The notes below the pieces were generated by a model, which saw only the letters and a list, made by a program, of their open reading frames with translations, had not been told where the DNA came from and did no database searches. Made by a program: the position numbers and the translations under genes. Below, one piece after another: positions 28,615 through 37,716 of a stretch of 64,000 nucleotides of DNA. Source of the DNA: Streptomyces sp. NBC_00878 (lineage in GTDB: Bacteria; Actinomycetota; Actinomycetes; Streptomycetales; Streptomycetaceae). Location: assembly GCF_026341515.1 (NCBI RefSeq), contig NZ_JAPEOK010000001.1, forward strand, positions 6,758,001 through 6,822,000, given 5' to 3'. Position 1 is the first letter of the stretch, and every line of letters starts with the position of its first letter.

Positions 28615-29884
28615 GTGCGTTGGCCACGAACGTTCGCCGGGTCTGGTGATACGCCGGTCGATGTCCGGGGTGCCTGGGTCTGTCAGTCTCACTCTCGATA
28701 GCGACGTGGTTGTCGTGGGGAGTGAGGTCATGCATGGCAGAGCCGGTCAGAGCACGGCGGTTGACTGATCAAGAGGGCCAGAGACTGCAGCAGATCGTCC
28801 GGCGGGGCCGCCATGAGTCCGTACGGGTCCGTCGGGCACTGATCATCATGGCGTCGGCGTCGGGCACTCCCGTGGCGGCGATCGCACGGCTGGCCGCCGC
28901 GCACGAGGACACCGTCCGGGACGTGATCCATGCGTTCAACGAGAAGGGCCTGGCCGCGCTGGACCCTCGGTGGGCGGGAGGCCGTCCCCGCCTGATCAGC
29001 GATGACGAACGCGAGTTCATCATCGCGACGGCCAGGACCCGCCCAGTCACGCTGGGACGCCCGTTCACGCACTGGAGCCTTCGCAAGCTCACCGAGTACC
29101 TGGCCCGCAACCGGGTCCGGACGGTGAAGGTCGGCCGGGAACGACTGCGGCAGATCCTGCGCGAGCACGGGATCTCGTTTCAGCGGACCCGCACCTGGAA
29201 GGAGTCCAGGGATCCCGACAAGGACGCCAAACTCGACCGCATCGAGCACGTGACCAGCCGTTTCCTGGACCGGTGCTTCGCGTTCGACCAGTTCGGTCCG
29301 CTGTCGATCCGGCCCTGCCACGGCTCCGGCTGGGCCGGGGAGAAGAAACCGGACCGGCTGCCGGCCACCTATCACCGCACTCACGGTATCCGGTACTTCC
29401 ACGGCTGCTATTCCCTCGGCGATGACCAGTTGTGGGGCGTGACCCGCCGCCGCAAAGGCGGTGACCACAGCCTCTCGGCGCTGAAGTCGATCCGGGCCGC
29501 CCGCCCCGACGGCGCCCCCGTCTACGTGATCATGGACAATTTGTCGGCGAACAAGACCCCGGCCATCCGGACCTGGGCCAGGAAGAACAAGGTCGAGTTG
29601 TGCCTGACGCCGACGAGCGCGTCGTGGGCCAACCCGATCGAGGCTCAGTTCGGGCCCCTGCGCAACTTCGTCATGGGCAACTCCAACCACCCCAACCACA
29701 CCGTCCTGTCCTGGAAGCTTCAGGACTACCTGCGCTGGCGCAACGCCAACGCCCGTCACCCCGACGTCCTGGCCGCCCAGCGCCGCGAACGCGCCAAGGT
29801 CCGCAGCGAACGCCAGCAACGCTGGGGCCGACCACGACCCAAAGCCGCCTGATCAAACCCGGCGAACGTTCGTGGCCAACGCAC
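28615..29884 (+). mobile_element. IS630-family insertion sequence, complete
   Basis: This 1,270-bp element has perfect 28-bp terminal inverted repeats (28615-28642 and 29857-29884; first bases GTGCGTTGGCCACGAACGTT). It is flanked by TA dinucleotides at 28613-28614 and 29885-29886, the TA duplication typical of IS630/Tc1. Perfect repeats and an intact transposase suggest recent activity. It lies between the PBP gene and the ABC-2 permease gene and breaks no recognised CDS, but it may separate promoters. Confidence 0.95.
28734..29852 (+). CDS. IS630-family transposase
   Basis: This 372-residue transposase has an N-terminal helix-turn-helix region (RLTDQEGQRLQQIVRRGRH through VAAIARLAAAHEDTVRDVI), a winged-helix segment and a DDE domain. 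The catalytic acids are D in FAFDQFGPLSI, D in VIMDNLSANK and E in SWANPIEAQF. ATG 28734 is preceded by AGTGAGG. The frame is uninterrupted and the ends are intact, so it is probably functional. Confidence 0.93.
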   Translation: MAEPVRARRLTDQEGQRLQQIVRRGRHESVRVRRALIIMASASGTPVAAIARLAAAHEDTVRDVIHAFNEKGLAALDPRWAGGRPRLISDDEREFIIATARTRPVTLGRPFTHWSLRKLTEYLARNRVRTVKVGRERLRQILREHGISFQRTRTWKESRDPDKDAKLDRIEHVTSRFLDRCFAFDQFGPLSIRPCHGSGWAGEKKPDRLPATYHRTHGIRYFHGCYSLGDDQLWGVTRRRKGGDHSLSALKSIRAARPDGAPVYVIMDNLSANKTPAIRTWARKNKVELCLTPTSASWANPIEAQFGPLRNFVMGNSNHPNHTVLSWKLQDYLRWRNANARHPDVLAAQRRERAKVRSERQQRWGRPRPKAA

Positions 29885-29927
29885 TAGGCTCTTGCGCTTT
29901 GGCCCGGATCGGTGGAAGGGGCGCGAC

Positions 29928-30737
29928 GTGGGGACATGGCGGTTGTACGCGGCCGTCGCGGTGAGCGGGTTCCGGCGGTACGCGACCTATCGGGTGGCCA
30001 CCGCCGCGGGTGTGTTCACCAACACCGTCTTCGGGCTGATCCTGGCGTACACGTACATCGCGCTGTGGGACGAAAGGCCTGGTCTCGGCGGGTACGACCA
30101 GTCCCAGGCGGTGACGTACGTGTGGCTGGGGCAGGGGCTGCTCGCGGCCGTCGCGGTGCTGGGCGGCGGTTTCGAGGAGGAGATGGTCGAGAGAATCCGT
30201 ACGGGTGACATCGCGATTGACCTTTACCGGCCCGTTGATCTTCAGATGTGGTGGTTGGCGGCCGAGGCGGGGCGGGCCGGGTTCCAGTTGGTGGGGCGCG
30301 GTGTGGTGCCGATGGCGTTCGGGGGGCTCGTGTTCCATCTCGCGCTCCCGGCCGACGTCGGGACCTGGCTGGCGTTCCTCGTCGCCGTCGTCCTCGGCGT
30401 CCTCGTGAGTTTCGCGATCCGCTACATCGTGGCGCTGCTGGCGTTCTGGTTCATGGACGGGACGGGTGTGCAGCAGCTGGCCGTTCTCGCGGGGATCTTC
30501 TTCTCCGGGATGACGCTGCCGCTGAACGTCTTCCCGGGCGCCCTCGGCGAGCTGGCCCGCGCGCTGCCCTGGTCGGCGCTCATCCAGGCCCCGGCGGACA
30601 TTCTGCTCGGCGAGCGCACGGGCTTGGGGCTGCTGCGTACGTACGTCTTCCAGGCCGCCTGGGCTGTGGGGCTGCTGGCGGTGGGCCGTCTGGTGCAGTC
30701 GGCGGCGACGCGCAGGGTGGTGGTCCAGGGTGGCTGA
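29928..30737 (+). CDS. ABC-2 family transporter permease
   Basis: This 269-residue protein with six predicted membrane helices starts GTWRLYAAVAVSGFRRYATYRVAT. It belongs to the DUF990-like ABC-2 permeases, with the FSGMTLPLNVFPG segment near the C-terminus. It overlaps the next permease by 8 bp and is followed by an ATPase, forming a three-gene exporter operon. The exported substrate is unknown. GTG 29928 follows GGTGGAAGGGG. The IS630 element lies 43 bp upstream and may have displaced its promoter. Confidence 0.88.
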   Translation: MGTWRLYAAVAVSGFRRYATYRVATAAGVFTNTVFGLILAYTYIALWDERPGLGGYDQSQAVTYVWLGQGLLAAVAVLGGGFEEEMVERIRTGDIAIDLYRPVDLQMWWLAAEAGRAGFQLVGRGVVPMAFGGLVFHLALPADVGTWLAFLVAVVLGVLVSFAIRYIVALLAFWFMDGTGVQQLAVLAGIFFSGMTLPLNVFPGALGELARALPWSALIQAPADILLGERTGLGLLRTYVFQAAWAVGLLAVGRLVQSAATRRVVVQGG

Positions 30738-31596
30738 TGTCGAGGAGCGGCGCGACGCGTACCGCGGCTTCGAGCCGGTCGGCGGCTCGCGGCTGGTGGA
30801 CGGGCTGCGTGTCTACCGGCTGATCGCCTGGATGTGGATCCGCTCGACGATGGCGTACCGCGCGTCCTTCGCGATGACCGTCTTCGGGAACTTCGCGGGG
30901 ACCGCGCTCGACTTCGCCACGATCCTGCTGATGTTCTCGCGGGTCGACGAGCTCGGCGGCTACACGCTGGGCGAGGTGGCGTTCCTGTACGGGCTGTCCA
31001 GTACCGCGTTCGGTCTCGCAGAGCTGATGCTCGGCTCGACGGACCGGCTGGGGCAGCGAGTGCGCGACGGCACGCTCGACACGCTGCTCGTACGGCCGGC
31101 ACCGGTGCTCGCGCAGGTCGCCGCGGACCGGTTCGCGCTGCGCCGCCTGGGCCGGATCACGCAGGGGCTGCTGGTCCTCGGGTACGCGTTCGTCGTACTC
31201 GACATCTCCTGGACGCCGCTGAAGGCGCTGCTGATGCCGGTGATGGTGGTCAGCGGGGCCGCCATCTTCGCGGCGGTGTTCGTGGCGGGCGCGGCCTTCC
31301 AGTTCGTGGCGCAGGACGCGTCCCAGGTGCAGAACTCCTTCACGTTCGGCGGCACCACGCTGCTGCAGTATCCGCCGACGGTCTTCGCGAAGGACCTGGT
31401 GCGCGGGGTGACGTTCGTGCTGCCGCTGGCCTTCGTCAACTGGGTGCCCGCGCTGTACGTGCTGGATCTGCCGTACCCGCTCGACCTGCCCGAGTGGGTC
31501 GCGTTCCTGCCGCCGCTGGTGGCGGCCGTCTGCTGCGCGCTCTCGGGGTTCGCCTGGCGCGCGGGTCTTCGTTCGTACCGGAGCACGGGGAGTTAG
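30730..31596 (+). CDS. ABC-2 family transporter permease
   Basis: This 288-residue second permease of the exporter starts ADVEERRDAYRGFEPVGG. It has about six helices, with an IRSTMAYRASFAMTVFG-like amphipathic entry (WIRSTMAYRASF in the protein) and LLQYPPTVFAKDLVRGVTF. It pairs with the first permease, whose stop lies inside its start, to form a heterodimeric pore driven by the ATPase at 31603. No accessory or substrate-binding gene is next to it. Confidence 0.9.
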   Translation: MADVEERRDAYRGFEPVGGSRLVDGLRVYRLIAWMWIRSTMAYRASFAMTVFGNFAGTALDFATILLMFSRVDELGGYTLGEVAFLYGLSSTAFGLAELMLGSTDRLGQRVRDGTLDTLLVRPAPVLAQVAADRFALRRLGRITQGLLVLGYAFVVLDISWTPLKALLMPVMVVSGAAIFAAVFVAGAAFQFVAQDASQVQNSFTFGGTTLLQYPPTVFAKDLVRGVTFVLPLAFVNWVPALYVLDLPYPLDLPEWVAFLPPLVAAVCCALSGFAWRAGLRSYRSTGS

Positions 31597-31602
31597 CCGC
31601 AC

Positions 31603-32604
31603 ATGGACACGCAGACGGATGTCGGCCACGCCGACGATCACGCAGATGACTTCATTCGCCTCGACCGCGTCGAGAAGGTCTTCGACGTACGCAAGAAGAC
31701 TGGCTTTCTGCGCAGTGAGCGGCGGCAGGTGCGGGCGGTCGACTCGATCTCCTTCACCGTGCCGCGCGGCGAGATGGTCGGCTACATCGGGCCGAACGGC
31801 GCGGGCAAGTCCACCACCATCAAGATGCTCACCGGCATCCTCACGCCGAGCGGCGGACGGCTCCGGGTGGCGGGCATCGACCCCTCGCGCGAGCGGACCC
31901 GGCTCGCGCACCGCATCGGGGTGGTGTTCGGGCAGCGGACGACCCTGTGGTGGGACCTCCCGCTGATCGACTCGTACCGGCTGATGCACCGCATGTACCG
32001 GATCCCGGACGCGCGGTACGCCGCGAACCTCGACCGGTGTGTCGAACTCCTCGAACTGGGCGCCCTGTTGGACGTGCCCGTGCGGCAGCTCTCGCTCGGG
32101 CAGCGGATGCGCGGGGACATCGCGGCGGCGCTGCTGCACGATCCGGAGGTGCTGTACCTGGACGAGCCGACGATCGGGCTCGACGTGATCAGCAAGGCGA
32201 AGGTGCGGGAGTTCCTGCGGGACCTCAACGCCGAGCGCGGCACGACCGTGCTGCTCACCACGCACGACCTGACCGACATCGAGCAGCTGTGCCAGCGGGT
32301 GATGGTCATCGACCACGGGCGGCTGATGTACGACGGGCCGCTGACCGGGCTGCACGAGATCGGAGAGAGCGAGCGGACGCTCGTGGTGGATCTGGAGCGC
32401 GAACTTCCGCCCATCGAGGTGGAGTTGGCGCGGGTGGTGAAGGTCGAGGGGCCGCGGCAGTGGCTGGCCTTCCCGGCGGCGGAGTCGGCGGCGCCGCTGG
32501 TGGCGCGGATCGCCGCCGAGTATCCGCTGGTGGACCTGTCGGTACGGGAACCGGACATCGAGGCGGTCATCAGCCGCATGTACGCGGAGAAGACGACCTC
32601 GTAG
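31603..32604 (+). CDS. ABC transporter ATP-binding protein
   Basis: This 333-residue ATPase has Walker A GPNGAGKSTT, Q-loop GQRTTLWWD, signature LSLGQRMRG, Walker B VLYLDEPTIGLD and the H-loop TTHDLTDIE. The long C-terminal extension matches ABC-2 exporter ATPases of the NatA group. It starts 6 bp after the second permease, so the three genes are translationally linked. It is an energy-coupling subunit at the inner membrane. Confidence 0.95.
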   Translation: MDTQTDVGHADDHADDFIRLDRVEKVFDVRKKTGFLRSERRQVRAVDSISFTVPRGEMVGYIGPNGAGKSTTIKMLTGILTPSGGRLRVAGIDPSRERTRLAHRIGVVFGQRTTLWWDLPLIDSYRLMHRMYRIPDARYAANLDRCVELLELGALLDVPVRQLSLGQRMRGDIAAALLHDPEVLYLDEPTIGLDVISKAKVREFLRDLNAERGTTVLLTTHDLTDIEQLCQRVMVIDHGRLMYDGPLTGLHEIGESERTLVVDLERELPPIEVELARVVKVEGPRQWLAFPAAESAAPLVARIAAEYPLVDLSVREPDIEAVISRMYAEKTTS

Positions 32605-32614
32605 GCTTCTGTCC

Positions 32615-33340
32615 ATGACGGACGAACTGCCCGACGAACGTCCCGACGGGCTTCCCGAGCTGCGCGCCTCCGACGCCGACCGTGAACAGGTCGCCGAAGT
32701 GCTGAGGGACGCCCTCGCGGAGGGCCGCCTCGACATGACGGAGTTCGAGGAGCGGCTGGAGGCGACGTACAAGGCGCGTACGTACAAGGAGTTGGCGCCC
32801 ATCACCCGGGATCTGCCCGCGCCCGGTGTGACTCCGCCCTCCGTGCCCACGGTGTCGATGGTCAAGCGGCCCGCCGCCGAGGTGGGGAGCTGGGCGAGCC
32901 GGATCGTCGGCGGTGAGGGCTCCTCCCAGTGGGGTGTCTCGATCATGAGCGGGTTCGAGCGCAAGGGGCGCTGGACCGTGCCGAGGCGGTTCAACGCCTT
33001 CACGCTCCTGGGCGGCGGTGAGATCGACCTGCGCGACGCGAACTTCGCCGCCGGCGAGGTCGTCGTCAACTGCGTCGCGATCCTGGGCGGGTTGAGCGTG
33101 ATCGTGCCGCCCGGTGTCGAGGTCATCGCCCGTGGCATCGGCATCATGGGCGGCTTCGACCACACGCAGGAGTACGAGCCGGGGGATCCTGGCGCGCCGC
33201 GCGTCGTCGTCACCGGGTTCGCCCTCCTGGGCGGGGTGGACATCGAGCGCAAGGTGACCAGGGCGGAGCGGCTCCGCCTGAAGGAGGAGCGGCGGCGGGA
33301 GCGGCAGGAGCGGCGGGAGCTTCGGCGGGGCCGGGACTGA
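32615..33340 (+). CDS. DUF1707 / LiaF-like C-terminal domain protein
   Basis: This 241-residue protein carries an N-terminal DUF1707 helix-turn-helix-like domain, LRASDADREQVAEVLRDALAEGRLDM (about 17-45) with EFEERL. The middle and C-terminal beta-rich region has two LLGGG/ILGGL-type motifs reminiscent of LiaF/DUF2154 'cell wall-active antibiotic response' domains. It ends in a Lys/Arg/Glu-rich helix. It is 10 bp downstream of the ABC operon and possibly co-transcribed. The role is unknown, perhaps envelope stress. Confidence 0.82.
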   Translation: MTDELPDERPDGLPELRASDADREQVAEVLRDALAEGRLDMTEFEERLEATYKARTYKELAPITRDLPAPGVTPPSVPTVSMVKRPAAEVGSWASRIVGGEGSSQWGVSIMSGFERKGRWTVPRRFNAFTLLGGGEIDLRDANFAAGEVVVNCVAILGGLSVIVPPGVEVIARGIGIMGGFDHTQEYEPGDPGAPRVVVTGFALLGGVDIERKVTRAERLRLKEERRRERQERRELRRGRD

Positions 33341-33404
33341 CTTCTGGGCCTGAGCCCGTGCCCGAGCCCGAGCGCTCCCGCGGGTGCGTCGTAGCGTGCG
33401 GGCC

Positions 33405-33468
33405 GTATGTGGCTTGTCGCGCCCACGCGGCGGAGCCGCATATCGACACAGCCCCGCGCCCCTAAGGG
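33405..33468. repeat. Degenerate streptomycete intergenic repeat (copy 2)
   Basis: The sequence GTGGCTTGTCGCG...GCCCCGCGCCCCTAAGGGCGC shares its right part with the repeats at 10408 and 37631 but has a 30-bp interruption carrying CACGCGGCGGAGCCGCATATCG. It lies between convergent genes and may act as a terminator region. Confidence 0.55.
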
Positions 33469-33470
33469 CG

Positions 33471-34796
33471 CTACAGCTGGGCCGGAGCCGCGCCCTTCAG
33501 GTCCTCCAAGTCCAGGATTTCCGCCATGCGTTCGTAGCCCTTGTCGCTGGGGTGGAGGTGGTCGCCCGAGTCGTAGTCGGAGCGGAGGCGGCGGGGGTTG
33601 TAGGGGTCGCGGAGTGCCTTGTCGAAGTCGACGTAGGCGTCGTAGACCTTGCCGGAGCGGATCTGGGCGTTGACGGCCTGGCGGGTGTCCTCCAGGTACG
33701 GGCGGTAGCCGCGGTGGCCCTGCAGGGGCATGAGGGTGGCCCCGACGACGCGCAGGCCCCGGGCGTGGGCCTGGCGCGTGAGTGCGCGCAGCCCGGCGGT
33801 GATCTTGTTCGCGTCGGTCTGCTGGGGCGTGCGGAGGATGTCGTTGATTCCGAGGGCGACCACGACCACCCTGACGTTCGTACGGCCGAGCACGTCACGG
33901 TGGAAGCGGATCAGGCCGCTCGGGTTCTCGGCGGGCCGGCCGAGGCCGCTGGCCAGGACGCGGTTTCCGCTGATGCCCTGGTTGACCACGCTGTAGCGGG
34001 GGCCGTCGGAGGTGTCACGCGGCTCGCGCAGCCGGTCGGCGAGGACGTCCGTCCAGCGCCGGTTCTCGCCCACGGACGAGGTCGAGCCGTCGGTGAGCGA
34101 GTCTCCGATGACGACGACCGTGCCGTCCGACTCGTGGCTCAGCACGTCCAGCGCGGTCACGTAGCGCCAGAGCGGTGTCTGCCCGGTGTACGCGGCGCCG
34201 CTCGCGTCCTCCGTGCGGTCGCCCGCCGCCGAGTACGAGATCTGCCGTGCCTGCGGGTGGATGGTGATCGGCCCGGACGGGGTCGGCGAGTACGTCGTCA
34301 CCAGCATGTCCGTGTCGTGCGGGATCAGCAGGCGCACGGCGTCGCTGACCACCTGCTGCCCGGCCGGTACGACCACCGTCGGGCTGCCGCGGAAGGTGAG
34401 GCGGCGCATGGTGCCTGCGGCAGCGGCGGCGTTGTTCGCGGTGGCCGCGACGGCGATCGAGGCGTGCGTGATGGTGAGCGGCTGCTGCCCGTACAGGTTG
34501 GACAGGGTGATCCGGGCCGCGGTGCCGCCGACGGCGACATGCACCACGTTGCGTACCGAATGGCCCGCCATGCCGTTCACCTCGGTGCCGGGCTCCGCCC
34601 CGACCGGGGACGCCGACCAGGCGCCCACCCAGGTGCCGGCGGACGCGGGGGCCGCAGAGCTGTGCGGCGAACGGCCGCCGGTGAGCGGCCTCTCCTCGGC
34701 GTCGTCGGCGGCGACACCTACGTATATGGCGACTGAGATGGCCACGATCACCGCGAGGATCGCGGCCAGCAAGGCATAACCGTGACGCTTGGTCAT
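33471..34796 (-). CDS. SGNH/GDSL-family hydrolase, secreted or membrane-anchored
   Basis: This 441-residue protein starts MTKRHGYALLAAILAVIVAISVAIYVG, a signal or anchor helix. A beta-rich N-terminal part follows, then an SGNH hydrolase domain. Block I GDSLTDG (nucleophile Ser), block II GNRVLA, block III GIND and block V DHLHPS supply the Ser, Gly, Asn and Asp/His residues. It is an extracytoplasmic esterase or lipase acting on unknown ester substrates. ATG 34796 is used because the signal follows; an open frame continues upstream to 34991. Confidence 0.88.
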   Translation of the reverse strand: MTKRHGYALLAAILAVIVAISVAIYVGVAADDAEERPLTGGRSPHSSAAPASAGTWVGAWSASPVGAEPGTEVNGMAGHSVRNVVHVAVGGTAARITLSNLYGQQPLTITHASIAVAATANNAAAAAGTMRRLTFRGSPTVVVPAGQQVVSDAVRLLIPHDTDMLVTTYSPTPSGPITIHPQARQISYSAAGDRTEDASGAAYTGQTPLWRYVTALDVLSHESDGTVVVIGDSLTDGSTSSVGENRRWTDVLADRLREPRDTSDGPRYSVVNQGISGNRVLASGLGRPAENPSGLIRFHRDVLGRTNVRVVVVALGINDILRTPQQTDANKITAGLRALTRQAHARGLRVVGATLMPLQGHRGYRPYLEDTRQAVNAQIRSGKVYDAYVDFDKALRDPYNPRRLRSDYDSGDHLHPSDKGYERMAEILDLEDLKGAAPAQL

Positions 34797-35023
34797 GCGG
34801 TGCGTATCTCCTTGAGCCGTGGGAGCCCGGGGCTCCGATGTGATGACCTCATGATGAGGCATGGCGCGGGGGCAGGCGGACGGGACCCCCATTGCCCCCG
34901 CCGCCCGTATCCGGTCTTCTGACCGTCTGACCCCTCCCGGAAGACGCCGGGAACTCCTGTTCCGTTCCAGGAGTCGGTCAGGTTGGGACAATGGGTGCGG
35001 GGGACAGGGAACGGGTGGAGTGG

Positions 35024-36430
35024 ATGGACAGCGCGAAAGCGGATCAAACGGATGGAGCGGGGCCCGAGGGGCAGCATGCCCGGCCCGGCGGTGTGGCGAA
35101 CCGCACGATGCCCGGGCAAACGGCGCCCGGACGGACGATGCCTGGACGAACGGTGCCCGGGCGCGCGATGAACTCGTTCAGCCCCGCCGACGAGGAGAAG
35201 TTCCGCGGGGTGCGCCGAATGAAGCTCACGGCGACCGGCATGCTGCTGTTCGTCGCCCTCGTCTACGTACTCGCCAAGTGGGCCGGGAACTCCGGCGCGG
35301 GCGCCTGGACGGGCTACGTCGCCGCGGCCGCCGAGGCCGGCATGGTCGGCGCGCTCGCCGACTGGTTCGCCGTCACCGCGCTGTTCCGCCACCCCCTGGG
35401 CATCCCCATCCCGCACACCGCGATCATCCCCACCAAGAAGGACCAGCTCGGCGTCTCCCTGGGCGAGTTCGTCGGCGAGAACTTCCTCTCGCGGGACGTC
35501 GTACGGCAGCGGCTGCGCTCCGTCGGCATCGGCAGCCGCCTCGGTGCCTGGCTGGCCCTTCCGGAGCATGCCGACCGGGTGACCGCGGAGCTGGCCACCG
35601 CCCTGCGCGGAGCCCTGGCCGTGCTGCGCGACTCGGACGTGCAGGCCGTCGTCGGCGAGGCCATCAACCGGCGGGCCGACGCCCAGGAGATCGCTCCCGG
35701 CATAGGGAAGATGCTGGAGAAGGTCGTCGCGGACGGCGGCCACCGGCGGGTCGTCGACCTGGTCTGCGTACGCGCCCACGACTGGCTCGTCCTCCACAAC
35801 GACCAGGTGATGGACGCCGTACAGGGCGGCGCCCCCGGCTGGACCCCGCGGTTCGTCGACAAGAGGGTCGGCGAGCGCGTCTACAAGGAACTGCTGCGCT
35901 TCATCACCGAGATGCGCGACATGCCCGCCCACCCGGCCCGCGGCGCCCTCGACCGCTTCCTCACCGACTTCGCGGGCGACCTCCAGTCCGACACCGACAC
36001 CCGCGCGCGCGTGGAGCACCTCAAGCGGGAGGTCCTGGGCCGCGGCGAGGTCCAGGACCTGATCGCGTCCGCCTGGGCCTCCGTACGGCAGATGATCGTG
36101 TCCGCGGCGGAGGACGAGCGCAGTGAACTGCGGCTGCGCGTACGGGCCTCGCTGCTGTCGCTCGGCGCGCGGATGGCCACCGACCCGAAGCTCCAGGCGA
36201 AGGTCGACGGCTGGGTGGAGGGGGCGGCGGTGTACGTCGTGACGACGTACCGCGACGAGATCACCTCGCTCATCACGGACACGGTCGCGGGCTGGGACGC
36301 CGAGCACACCTCGAAGAAGATCGAGGCACACATCGGCCGTGACCTGCAGTTCATCCGGATCAACGGCACGGTGGTGGGCTCGCTGGCGGGGCTGTTGATC
36401 TATACGGTCTCGCGGGCGTTGGGGGCGTAG
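35024..36430 (+). CDS. DUF445 family membrane protein
   Basis: This 468-residue protein starts MDSAKADQTDGAG. The first about 50 residues are low-complexity with imperfect MPG-x-T repeats (encoded 35108-35168). A DUF445 domain follows, beginning KLTATGMLLFVALVYVLAK, with a GALADWFAVTALFRHPLGIPIPHT motif and a C-terminal helix pair ending SLAGLLIYTVSRALGA. The role is unknown. An alternative start at 35168 (MNSFSPADEEKF) would remove the repeats; GGGTGGAG precedes ATG 35024. It is divergent from the GDSL hydrolase. Confidence 0.82.
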   Translation: MDSAKADQTDGAGPEGQHARPGGVANRTMPGQTAPGRTMPGRTVPGRAMNSFSPADEEKFRGVRRMKLTATGMLLFVALVYVLAKWAGNSGAGAWTGYVAAAAEAGMVGALADWFAVTALFRHPLGIPIPHTAIIPTKKDQLGVSLGEFVGENFLSRDVVRQRLRSVGIGSRLGAWLALPEHADRVTAELATALRGALAVLRDSDVQAVVGEAINRRADAQEIAPGIGKMLEKVVADGGHRRVVDLVCVRAHDWLVLHNDQVMDAVQGGAPGWTPRFVDKRVGERVYKELLRFITEMRDMPAHPARGALDRFLTDFAGDLQSDTDTRARVEHLKREVLGRGEVQDLIASAWASVRQMIVSAAEDERSELRLRVRASLLSLGARMATDPKLQAKVDGWVEGAAVYVVTTYRDEITSLITDTVAGWDAEHTSKKIEAHIGRDLQFIRINGTVVGSLAGLLIYTVSRALGA

Positions 36431-36633
36431 ACCCGGCCACCGTCACGTGCCGTCACCCGCCACCGCCCGTCGGCCCCCGGCACCCCGCGCGACTGTCGGG
36501 CCGCCCTCCCGGATTCCCCGACGTCCGTCGGGTGACCTGCGAGGATGCCCCATGACACCGTTTCCGGTACGACGCAGCGACGTAACGACGCGGAGCCGCG
36601 ACGACGGAAACGCGCGTCGAATCGGAGGACGAG

Positions 36634-37581
36634 ATGACGACCTATCCGCTGGACCCGGAGCTCGCCGCGGCCCTGCCCATGCTGCCCGAGGCCGACTGCT
36701 CGGACATCGAAGGGGCCCGGGCCGAGGCGGTGGCGGGCATCGACGCGCTCCTTGAAGGTGTGGACACCACGGGCGTGGACGTCTTCGAAGTGGTGGCACC
36801 CGGGCCGGAGGGTGCCCCGGACGTGGTCCTGCGCGGCTACCGCCCGCAGGGCGTCGAGGGCCCGCTCCCCGTGATCTACGACATCCACGGCGGCGGCTTC
36901 ATCCTGGGCAGCGTGGACTTCGACCACGGCACCAACACGGAGTTCGCGCGGGAACTGGGCGCCGCCGTCTTCTCCGTCGAGTACCGGCTCGCCCCCGAGA
37001 ACCCGTACCCCGCCGGCCTGGAAGACGCGTACGCCGGACTCGTCCACCTCACCAAGAACGCCGCCGAGCTCGGCATCGACCCCGCCAGGATCGTCCTCTA
37101 CGGGATCAGCGCCGGTGGCGGCATCGCGGCCGGTCTGGCGCTGCTCGCCCGCGACCGGGGCGGCCCCGCGATCACCTTCCAGTACCTCGGCGTCCCCGAA
37201 CTCGACGACCGCCTCGACACCCCCAGCATGCGGGCCTTCACCGACACGCCCCTGTGGAACCGCCCCAACGCCGTCATCAGCTGGGACGCCTACCTCGGTA
37301 CGGGGGTGCCCGGCAGCGCCGGTGTCCCGGTGTACGCGGCTCCCGCCCGGGCCACCGCTGAGCAGCTTGCGGGGCTGCCGCCGGCGTACGTCTCCGTCAT
37401 GGAGTTCGATCCGCTGAGGGACGAGGGCATCGACTACGCCCGTGCGCTGCTCGCGGCCGGGGTGAGCGTGGAGCTGCACCTGTTCCCGGGCACCTTCCAC
37501 GGCTCGGCGTTGGTCCCGCATGCGGAGGTCTCCCAGAGGGAGGCGGCGGAGGCGGTTGCTGTGCTTCGGAAGGCGCTGTAG
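36634..37581 (+). CDS. Alpha/beta hydrolase (HSL-type esterase)
   Basis: This 315-residue carboxylesterase of the hormone-sensitive lipase family has the oxyanion motif HGGGF at residues 85-89. The nucleophile is S159 in YGISAGGG, with candidate acid residue in VMEFDPLRDEG and catalytic His in PGTFHGSA. It hydrolyses short acyl esters or aryl esters; the substrate is not inferable. It starts with an AGGACGAG site just before ATG. Confidence 0.9.
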   Translation: MTTYPLDPELAAALPMLPEADCSDIEGARAEAVAGIDALLEGVDTTGVDVFEVVAPGPEGAPDVVLRGYRPQGVEGPLPVIYDIHGGGFILGSVDFDHGTNTEFARELGAAVFSVEYRLAPENPYPAGLEDAYAGLVHLTKNAAELGIDPARIVLYGISAGGGIAAGLALLARDRGGPAITFQYLGVPELDDRLDTPSMRAFTDTPLWNRPNAVISWDAYLGTGVPGSAGVPVYAAPARATAEQLAGLPPAYVSVMEFDPLRDEGIDYARALLAAGVSVELHLFPGTFHGSALVPHAEVSQREAAEAVAVLRKAL

Positions 37582-37630
37582 CGCTCCGCTGGGTGGGGCG
37601 GGGGAGTGCCTGTCGTTTGTCGGGTGCGGG

Positions 37631-37672
37631 TGCGTTGTGGCTGGTCGCGCAGTTCCCCGCGCCCCTAAAAGA
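37631..37672. repeat. Streptomycete intergenic repeat (copy 3)
   Basis: The sequence TGCGTTGTGGCTGGTCGCGCAGTTCCCCGCGCCCCTAAAAGA lies between convergent esterase and PucR-type genes. It is the cleanest copy in this window. Confidence 0.7.
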
Positions 37673-37716
37673 CGCCGGTGTCGCCGTTGCTCTCTCGCGG
37701 CGCCCCTGAGAGCGTC

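Noticed and set aside
26402..28615. Long plus-strand open frame opposite the PBP gene
   Set aside because: The real PBP motifs (STFKPF, DNSVN, KTGTAEE) are on the minus strand; this is a shadow.
30580..33441. Long minus-strand frame across the ABC exporter genes
   Set aside because: It spans several real genes in the other direction and has Arg/Gly/His-rich composition with no recognisable domain.
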